Source: DATBHW01 sp046704085 (lineage in GTDB: Bacteria > Chloroflexota > Ktedonobacteria > Ktedonobacterales > DATBGS01). Taken from it: a stretch of DNA of 14,196 nucleotides. The stretch spans positions 1 through 14,196 of the forward strand of contig JBJKSJ010000092.1 in the NCBI GenBank assembly GCA_046704085.1. The letters are read 5' to 3'. A program made the translations under genes and the position numbers. This document shows, piece by piece, positions 1 to 4,354 of the stretch (the stretch's first letter is position 1; each line of letters opens with the position of its first letter). The notes under the pieces were generated by a model. That model was not told the origin of the DNA. It saw only the letters and a program-made list of their open reading frames with translations, and made no database searches.

Positions 1-113
1 GGCAGCCCGCGAGCGACCAACGGGAGCGAGAATGCGGGAACCCCGTTCCCGCAAGGGCTGCCCCCCGCAGGGGCCGTCCAGCGCCCGCCGCCGCAGGCGC
101 GATTTTAATCGCC
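1..113. repeat. REP-like palindromic intergenic repeat (copy 1)
   Basis: This GC-rich non-coding stretch lies downstream of the SDR gene. GGCAGCCC at 1-8 pairs with GGGCTGCC at 55-62. Inside it is a 9-bp hairpin (33-41 with 45-53). A core CGCAGGCGCGA (92-102) is followed by the mini-hairpin GCGATT-TT-AATCGC. Bases 8-31 are identical to 2154-2177, and bases 73-102 match 2193-2222 at 28 of 30 positions, inside the anti-sigma gene. The element may begin before the window. It could also shape the 3' end of the SDR transcript, but no U-tract is visible. Confidence 0.75.
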
Positions 114-133
114 AGCCCCCTGAACGCCGTTAG

Positions 134-856
134 CTAGGCGTTGCTGAAGATGGGGATGTTGACGCCGCTGAGGTGGCGGGCGTCGTCGCTGGCGAGGAAG
201 AAGAGGATGCGCGCCAGGTCGTCGGGCGTCATGCCGGGCTTCAGGTCTGGCGCGGCCTGGCGCAGCATCTCGGTATCCACCGCGCCGGGGCTGACCGTCA
301 GCACGCGAATGTGGTAGGGCTGGCCCTCGACGGCCAGAATCTCGCTCAGCCCGGCGACGGCATATTTGGAGACGTTATAGGCGCTCAGGCCGGGAAACTT
401 TTCCACGTTGGGGAAGCCGGAGAGCGAGGAGATATTGATGATCACGCCGCCGCCCTGCGGAATCATCACGTCGAAGGCGCGCCGACAGCACAGCACCGCC
501 CCGCGCAGGTTTACGTCCATCACCCGATCCCAGGTTTCGATCCGCATCTCGGCAAAAGGCTGCTTGACCAGCGTGGCCGCCGCGTTGATCAGGACATCCA
601 CCCGCCCAAAGTGTTCCAGCGTCGAATCGAAGAGCGCGCCGACATCCCCTGCTTTGCTCACATCGCAGCGAATGCCCAGCACGCTGCCGCCCTGCGCGCT
701 GATCAGGCGCGCTGTCTCCTGAATCTGGCTGACCGTGCGGGCGCAGATGACGACGTGATAGCCGCGCGCGGCGAAGTGCTGCGCGGTGGCCCGCCCGACG
801 CCGCGCCCGCCGCCCGTGATGAGCGCGACAGGCTGAGCAGTGAGTGCTGTGTTCAT
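134..856 (-). CDS. Short-chain dehydrogenase/reductase (SDR family)
   Basis: This is a 240-aa classical SDR, a cytosolic NAD(P)-dependent oxidoreductase of unknown substrate. The Rossmann cofactor loop TGGGRGVG lies at about residues 14-21, after a hydrophobic first strand. NAAA (91-94) stands for the usual NNAG. The catalytic serine region is NISS (141-144) and the active-site pair is YNVSK (Y160, K164). SPGAVDTEM (189-197) is the usual post-catalytic loop. The length is normal for the family. The frame is open further upstream, but ATG at 856 was chosen because the alignment to the family starts there, because a TATAAT box covers the ATG at 865, and because longer starts would overlap the anti-sigma gene. 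The chain ends GVNIPIFSNA rather than a typical GG-containing tail. The neighbour upstream is the anti-sigma gene (64-nt gap). A separate promoter suggests independent expression. The family call is firm; the substrate is not predictable. Confidence 0.93.
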   Translation of the reverse strand: MNTALTAQPVALITGGGRGVGRATAQHFAARGYHVVICARTVSQIQETARLISAQGGSVLGIRCDVSKAGDVGALFDSTLEHFGRVDVLINAAATLVKQPFAEMRIETWDRVMDVNLRGAVLCCRRAFDVMIPQGGGVIINISSLSGFPNVEKFPGLSAYNVSKYAVAGLSEILAVEGQPYHIRVLTVSPGAVDTEMLRQAAPDLKPGMTPDDLARILFFLASDDARHLSGVNIPIFSNA

Positions 857-863
857 GCCAGGC

Positions 864-872
864 ATTATAGCA
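864..872 (-). promoter_or_regulatory. Extended -10 promoter of the SDR gene, apparently leaderless
   Basis: The minus strand reads TGCTATAAT, a perfect extended -10 element, ending 7 nt before the ATG at 856. Transcription would start at or one base before that ATG. No Shine-Dalgarno sequence lies in front of it and no good -35 hexamer is seen. Confidence 0.55.
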
Positions 873-920
873 CGCGGCTGCTGCGTGTAGCGCCGCCGTT
901 CCTGGCCTGCCGCCAGGCGA

Positions 921-2549
921 TCATTTCTGCGCGGCTGGCGCCACAACGGTCCAGGCGCCCTGGTGATAGCGCAGGATCGCGCCGTTCACATCGACGATCC
1001 AGCCATCGCTGGCCGAAACCATCGACACAGTGGGCGCATCACTCATTACCGCCTGCTGCCCATTGACCTGCGTCCAGCGCCCGCCAGTGTAGTGCAGAAC
1101 GAGATTGGTGCTGTTCACGACCGGCTGGCCGTTGGGCGTGACCACTGTCCCTACCGCCCAGCCGTCGTTGGAGCTATCCAGCGAGAGGCCAGTCACGTTC
1201 ATCGGCTGCGTGAAGGTCTGGATGGCTGTCCAGGTCTTGCCATTATAGTGCGCGAAGGCGGTATCACCTCCATAGGCAGAGAACGCATCTTTTGCGCCAC
1301 TGGAAGGGAGCTTTAATCCAACGGCCCAGCCATCCGTCGGCGAGGTCATCGAGATCAGGCCGACGCTGTAGATTCCAGGGATGCTCTGGGAGGTCCAGGT
1401 GTTCCCGTTGTAGTGCCAGACCGGCCCATCAAACTGCGGCTGTTCAACGATCCAGCCATCCGTCGGCGAGGTCATCACAATGTGATTCAACGAGTTTCCA
1501 GCGAGCGGCACACTCGCCCAGACGCCCCCGCTGTAATGCAGCAGCACGCTGGCCTGGGAGGGCGTATCCCCGACGGCCCAGCCATCGCTGGCCGAAAGCA
1601 TTGCCAGGCCATTCAGTTGATCGCCGGAGAGGGTTTTCTGCACTGTCCAGATGCCGCCCGTATAATGGAGAATCAGGCCGAAAAGGTTATTGCTGAAGTC
1701 CGTATAGCTGCCAACGGCCCAGCCTTCAGTCGCCGAAACCATCACCACCTGGGCCAGCGTCGCCTCGCCATGCGGCAACGCCCCGCCGGTAGGGTTAGTG
1801 ATGCGCTCCCACTGCCCGCCAGTATAGTGCAGGATCAGCGGGTCCACAGAGCCGCCGCCAACGGCCCAGCCATCGCTGGCCGAAACCATCGAGATGCTGT
1901 TCAGCGTGTCGCCGAAGGTCGGCGTATAGGCGATGGGCTGAGGGAGCGCGGTGATTCCGGGCGTGGGAGATGAGAGCGCGGTGCTTCCGGGCGTGGAAGA
2001 TGGATGCTGGCCTGCCCCTGGCGGCGTGGGAGCGTGACTTTTCAGCACCGCCACGCTGATTACCGCGATCAGCACGACGGCGGCCAGGGCACTGATCGCT
2101 GAGATGAGACCATACCTGCGCCGCGCGCGCGGCGCAGGCTCTGGCAGCGGGCGCGCGAGCGACCAACGGGAGCGAGAGGGGCGGCGCCCGGCGCCGTCCA
2201 GCGCCCGCCGCCGTAGGTGCGACGGGCGTCGGCTGCCCGGCGAAGCTGACCGGGCGGGCAGGGCGGGGGATCCGGCGCGCGGGCGAGCGGGCTGTCTGAT
2301 GATGGCGCTGATCTCGTCGGGCGAGAGCGGATTGCGTGCGGGAGGCGCGAAATGCCGGGCCAGCAGATCGTCCAGCCAGTGATAGCTGTCCAGTTCATAG
2401 CGGCACTGCGCGCAGGTTTCCAGGTGGGCCTGCAATGCCGAGGCAGCCTGAGGGGGCAGGCGCTTCTGGGCGACGACCTGCGCCAGCAGCGGGGCCACAG
2501 CGGCGCAGGCCGACGCCGGGCGCGGTTGAGTCTGGTGATGGTTCAACAT
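921..2549 (-). CDS. Membrane anti-sigma factor with zinc-finger domain and seven-repeat propeller-like outer domain
   Basis: This 542-aa protein is predicted to hold the ECF sigma factor encoded just upstream at the membrane. Residues 1-70 resemble a zf-HC2/ZAS anti-sigma domain, with HLETCAQC giving H42, C46 and C49, plus C15. Residues 88-145 form an Arg/Pro/Ser-rich cytoplasmic linker. One transmembrane helix spans about 146-169. A Pro/Ser/Thr stalk follows (172-208). The rest has seven repeats of a (D/E)GW-hVG ... hhHYtGGxWT pattern, with key tryptophans at 228, 277, 324, 366, 408, 464 and 517, which fits a seven-bladed beta-propeller outside the membrane. The start ATG overlaps the sigma stop by 7 nt and has GGGAGG about 10 nt upstream, so translation is probably coupled. 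Part of the linker is encoded by an interspersed repeat. The ligand or signal sensed is unknown; YCF48-like or BNR-like propellers are the nearest named resemblance. Confidence 0.85.
   Translation of the reverse strand: MLNHHQTQPRPASACAAVAPLLAQVVAQKRLPPQAASALQAHLETCAQCRYELDSYHWLDDLLARHFAPPARNPLSPDEISAIIRQPARPRAGSPALPARSASPGSRRPSHLRRRALDGAGRRPSRSRWSLARPLPEPAPRARRRYGLISAISALAAVVLIAVISVAVLKSHAPTPPGAGQHPSSTPGSTALSSPTPGITALPQPIAYTPTFGDTLNSISMVSASDGWAVGGGSVDPLILHYTGGQWERITNPTGGALPHGEATLAQVVMVSATEGWAVGSYTDFSNNLFGLILHYTGGIWTVQKTLSGDQLNGLAMLSASDGWAVGDTPSQASVLLHYSGGVWASVPLAGNSLNHIVMTSPTDGWIVEQPQFDGPVWHYNGNTWTSQSIPGIYSVGLISMTSPTDGWAVGLKLPSSGAKDAFSAYGGDTAFAHYNGKTWTAIQTFTQPMNVTGLSLDSSNDGWAVGTVVTPNGQPVVNSTNLVLHYTGGRWTQVNGQQAVMSDAPTVSMVSASDGWIVDVNGAILRYHQGAWTVVAPAAQK
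945..1892 (-). repeat. Seven coding repeats (propeller blades) in the anti-sigma gene
   Basis: The blade units are about 40-55 codons each. Some are nearly identical at DNA level over their DGWAVG-coding segments: 999-1025 equals 1866-1892 (27 nt), 1326-1350 equals 1452-1476 (25 nt), and 1573-1597 equals 1861-1885 (25 nt). They are internal protein repeats, not CRISPR spacers. Confidence 0.85.
1944..2001 (-). repeat. 30-bp tandem duplication in the stalk of the anti-sigma gene
   Basis: Segments 1944-1971 and 1974-2001 match at all but 2 of 28 positions, with a 30-bp period. They encode consecutive ten-residue units of the form (S/P)TPG(S/I)TAL in the Pro/Ser/Thr stalk between the membrane helix and the propeller. 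The 30-bp period keeps the frame and lengthens the stalk. Confidence 0.8.
2143..2222. repeat. REP-like repeat copy inside the anti-sigma coding sequence (copy 2)
   Basis: GGCAGC (2143-2148), then 24 identical bases (2154-2177), then 30 bases with 28 identities (2193-2222), appear in the same order as at 1-6, 8-31 and 73-102. The spacing between the two conserved blocks is 15 nt here and 41 nt in copy 1. The copy ends with the core CGTAGGTGCGA. It encodes about residues 109-133 of the basic linker and leaves the reading frame open. Confidence 0.78.
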
Positions 2550-3142
2550 CGGTAGGTGTCCTCCCGGCGGTTGGCTGGCTGGGCCTGCGCTTCCTGGGCG
2601 AGATAGGCGCTGCGCAGGCGTTGTTTGGCATGAAAGAGCCGCTTGTAGATCGTGTCGGGGGTGGTTCCGAGAATGACGCCCACTTCGGCGGCGCTCAAGC
2701 CCTGCACCACGCGCAGCAAAAGACAGGCGACATCCTCTGGCGCGAGGCTGGCAAGCGAGGCGCTCAGCAGTTCGCGCTCGGCGATCTCGGACTCGAAAGA
2801 GTCGGCACGGTCGGGATAGTCGGGGTGGGAGGCGCTGCGCGCCTCCAGCGACTCGAAGGCGATCAGCCGCTGGCGCCGCAGGGCCGAGATGGCTCGATGA
2901 TAGGCGACCTGAAACAGCCAGGGTTTGATCTCTTCCGGCTGGGTCCCTCCCGTGAACGGCGGCTCCTGCCGACTGGCAAAACGCCAGGCTTGATAAAAGG
3001 TGTCCTGGGTGAGATCGTGCGCCTGTTCGCTGTGCTGCACCAGCCCATAGATAAATCCAAAAATAGCGCGTTGATAGCGATTCACCAGCGCGGTAAACTC
3101 CGTCGGCGAGAGTGGAGGCGCCAGGAGCGAGGGATCATTCAT
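2543..3142 (-). CDS. ECF-type RNA polymerase sigma factor (sigma-70 family)
   Basis: This 199-aa protein is predicted to direct RNA polymerase to a stress or signal regulon when released by its anti-sigma factor. Region 2 spans about residues 19-90, with the DLTQDTFYQAWRF motif (43-55) used for core binding and -10 recognition. After an acidic linker, region 4 spans about 125-180 and ends in a helix-turn-helix, LSAAEVGVILGTTPDTIYKR. There are no region 1 or 3 domains, as expected for ECF factors. The start was set at ATG 3142 because GAGGTG lies about 6 nt upstream; the GTG at 3151 and ATG at 3148 overlap that ribosome binding site. The gene overlaps the anti-sigma gene by 7 nt. Its likely promoter is the TTGTGT/TAAAAT pair at 3222-3250; autoregulation is usual in the family but not shown here. 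Confidence 0.93.
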   Translation of the reverse strand: MNDPSLLAPPLSPTEFTALVNRYQRAIFGFIYGLVQHSEQAHDLTQDTFYQAWRFASRQEPPFTGGTQPEEIKPWLFQVAYHRAISALRRQRLIAFESLEARSASHPDYPDRADSFESEIAERELLSASLASLAPEDVACLLLRVVQGLSAAEVGVILGTTPDTIYKRLFHAKQRLRSAYLAQEAQAQPANRREDTYRC

Positions 3143-3221
3143 GCTCATCACCTCTTTTTTGTTGCCATGTCGCTAGAGGTGAAGCGCGCGAGGCAGCAAA
3201 ATTGGACAGGTTGATGAGGCT

Positions 3222-3250
3222 ATTTTAGAGGAATGTGAGCTAGAACACAA
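3222..3250 (-). promoter_or_regulatory. Candidate promoter of the sigma/anti-sigma operon
   Basis: On the minus strand TTGTGT (3245-3250) and TAAAAT (3222-3227) are separated by exactly 17 nt. The predicted start near 3215 leaves a leader of about 70 nt. It resembles a housekeeping promoter. No convincing ECF-type AAC/CGT pair was recognised. Confidence 0.45.
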
Positions 3251-3256
3251 ATGCAG

Positions 3257-3298
3257 AACGGGCCAGCGCCGCATACTTCTATGCGGCGCTGGCCCGTT
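3257..3298 (-). terminator. Hairpin terminator candidate after the DUF4870 gene
   Basis: A perfect 19-bp inverted repeat (3257-3275 with 3280-3298) with a 4-nt loop begins 20 nt after the stop codon. On the minus strand it is followed by CTGCATTTGTGTT, which is only weakly T-rich. It is therefore a probable transcript end, but not a textbook rho-independent terminator. Confidence 0.6.
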
Positions 3299-3318
3299 TG
3301 CTTACGGGGGCAGGACTT

Positions 3319-3981
3319 TTACTGCTGCGGCCACTGGCCCGGCGGCTGCTGCGGCGGATACTGGCCGCCCTGCTGCGGGGGATACTGGCCCTGCTGCGGA
3401 GGATAGCCACCCTGCTGCGGCGGATACTGACCGCCCTGCGGGGGATAGCCACCCTGCTGCGGTGGATACTGCGTGCCGGGGCCACCCATCGGCCCGCCCA
3501 TCGTAGAATTCCAGGCCATCGCGTTCTTATAGGCAATGTCGCCCACCACTGGCAGCTTGAACCACTGGCCGTTGTACGCCTGGACGGCGGCATAGATCGC
3601 CCCGATCACCCAGACAAGCCAGAGCAGGTAGCCGATAAAGAACACGTAGGGGATGAAATCGAAGATGAAGCCCAAAATCCAGAAACCGACTCCGTAGAGC
3701 AGCGACTGGAGCGCGTGGAAGCGCACGAACTTGTTCTGCTTCTCGATGAAGAAGAAGATCAAGCCGATGATCCAGAAGTAGCTCAGCGCGCCGGCCACAT
3801 TGGGGTCCATCCCAATTGAACTCGGCCCTAGCTGCTGGGCAATGGCGCTCTTCATTACGGGTTGCTGGTAGCCTGGCGGTGGATAGCCCGGCTGATAGCC
3901 TGGCGGGGGCTGCTGATAGCCCTGCTGACCCGGCGGAGGATATTGGGGTTGCTGGGGTTGCTGGTTGGGATCGTAAGCCAT
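3319..3981 (-). CDS. DUF4870 (Tic20-like) membrane protein with Pro/Gln-rich ends
   Basis: This 220-aa membrane protein has unknown function. Residues 1-45 are rich in Pro, Gln, Gly and Tyr (PPPGQQGYQQPPPGYQ-like). A three-helix membrane core follows at about 63-79, 92-108 and 111-134. The segment FIEKQNKFVRFHALQSLLYG (78-97) is the DUF4870 signature with the conserved FVRFHALQS. Residues 171-220 are a low-complexity QYPPQQGG tail. Start ATG 3981 has AGAGAGGA about 9 nt upstream, while the longer open frame to 4026 lacks a site and overlaps the promoter leader. The gene stands alone, with its own promoter upstream and a hairpin downstream. The Pro/Gln tails are probably disordered cytoplasmic segments. 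DUF4870 proteins resemble the Tic20 fold, but no bacterial activity can be assigned. Confidence 0.88.
   Translation of the reverse strand: MAYDPNQQPQQPQYPPPGQQGYQQPPPGYQPGYPPPGYQQPVMKSAIAQQLGPSSIGMDPNVAGALSYFWIIGLIFFFIEKQNKFVRFHALQSLLYGVGFWILGFIFDFIPYVFFIGYLLWLVWVIGAIYAAVQAYNGQWFKLPVVGDIAYKNAMAWNSTMGGPMGGPGTQYPPQQGGYPPQGGQYPPQQGGYPPQQGQYPPQQGGQYPPQQPPGQWPQQ
3342..3471 (-). repeat. Tandem coding repeats for the QYPPQQ-type tail
   Basis: Short imperfect units (plus-strand form CTGCTGCGGCGGATACTG and variants) repeat about seven times and encode (Q/G)YPPQ(Q/G)G units in residues 171-213 of the DUF4870 protein. Copy number is likely to vary between strains through slippage. Confidence 0.75.
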
Positions 3982-4046
3982 GTGCCAGTTCCTCTCTTTG
4001 TTGTACAAATGCTGTGATGGCGCCAAAGGAAGCCAAGCCCTCTTCC

Positions 4047-4075
4047 AGCATACATGAAGAACAACGCTCTGTCTA
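4047..4075 (-). promoter_or_regulatory. Promoter of the DUF4870 gene
   Basis: The minus strand reads TAGACA (4070-4075), a 17-nt spacer, then TATGCT (4047-4052). The predicted start near 4040 gives a leader of about 58 nt before the ATG at 3981. Confidence 0.6.
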
Positions 4076-4111
4076 GAGTAGATTCGCGTAGGCGGTTCTC
4101 TACAAACAGTA

Positions 4112-4147
4112 AGCCACTCCGTCTTTCTTTACGAAAGAGGAGTGGCT
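4112..4147. other. Hairpin upstream of the DUF4870 promoter
   Basis: AGCCACTCC (4112-4120) pairs with GGAGTGGCT (4139-4147), and inside it TCTTTC (4122-4127) pairs with GAAAGA (4133-4138) around a 5-nt loop. On the minus strand TACTGTTTGTAG follows, so it could end readthrough from lon. It could also be an operator, since it ends 37 bases above the -35 box. Either role is an inference. Confidence 0.5.
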
Positions 4148-4159
4148 CGCGTTGCATGC

Positions 4160-4190
4160 GCGGGCGGAAGATTCGCGCCTGCGGGGGCGG
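4160..4190 (-). repeat. REP-like repeat copy (copy 3)
   Basis: The plus-strand text begins GCGGGCGG and contains TCGCGCCTGCG (4173-4183), the reverse complement of the family core CGCAGGCGCGA. It aligns with the left arm of the clpX-lon palindrome at 7149-7180, differing mainly in the AT-rich mini-hairpin. A fragment GTAGGCGGTT lies nearby at 4088-4097. Confidence 0.6.
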
Positions 4191-4247
4191 CGAATAATGC
4201 CGTTTGCTGTTTCGAGTAGGACAAGCCCGCCAGTCGGGCCGCCCGCC

Positions 4248-4263
4248 GGCCATTTTAATGGCC
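4248..4263. repeat. Small palindrome GGCCATT-TT-AATGGCC
   Basis: This 7-bp inverted repeat with a TT loop has the same layout as the mini-hairpin at 101-112 (GATT-TT-AATC core) and is followed by CGCTAGGGGCG, which recalls the GCCTACGGGCG after the hairpin at 7154-7165. A 5-bp hairpin (4225-4239) lies just before it. It is probably a diverged member of the same repeat family. Confidence 0.5.
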
Positions 4264-4295
4264 GCTAGGGGCGTGCCGCCAGGGACATGGTGGCC

Positions 4296-4337
4296 GCCAG
4301 GCCGTAGCGGAGAATTCATTCTCCGCTACGGCCTGGC
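4296..4337 (-). terminator. Long perfect hairpin after lon
   Basis: A perfect 20-bp inverted repeat (4296-4315 with 4318-4337) has a 2-nt centre and begins 17 nt after the lon stop. On the minus strand a T-rich run (GTTTTATTTTTGA) precedes the stem instead of following it, and GGCGGCCACC comes after. Neither strand shows a U-tract on the 3' side. It may block exonucleases or end transcription in an atypical way. Confidence 0.55.
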
Positions 4338-4354
4338 TCAAAAATAAAACATCT

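Noticed and set aside
945..1892. CRISPR-like pattern of short repeats with variable spacers
   Set aside because: Repeat spacing is irregular (126 to 300 nt), the units are in frame, and each encodes a DGW/HYTGG blade of one protein.
2069..2398. Alternative minus-strand reading frame within the anti-sigma gene
   Set aside because: It is an out-of-frame shadow created by the GC-rich repeat region; the zinc-finger and membrane segments are in the annotated frame.
3351..3480. Microsatellite or regulatory repeat at the end of the DUF4870 gene
   Set aside because: The repetition is explained by the coded QYPPQQ-type tail and remains in frame throughout.
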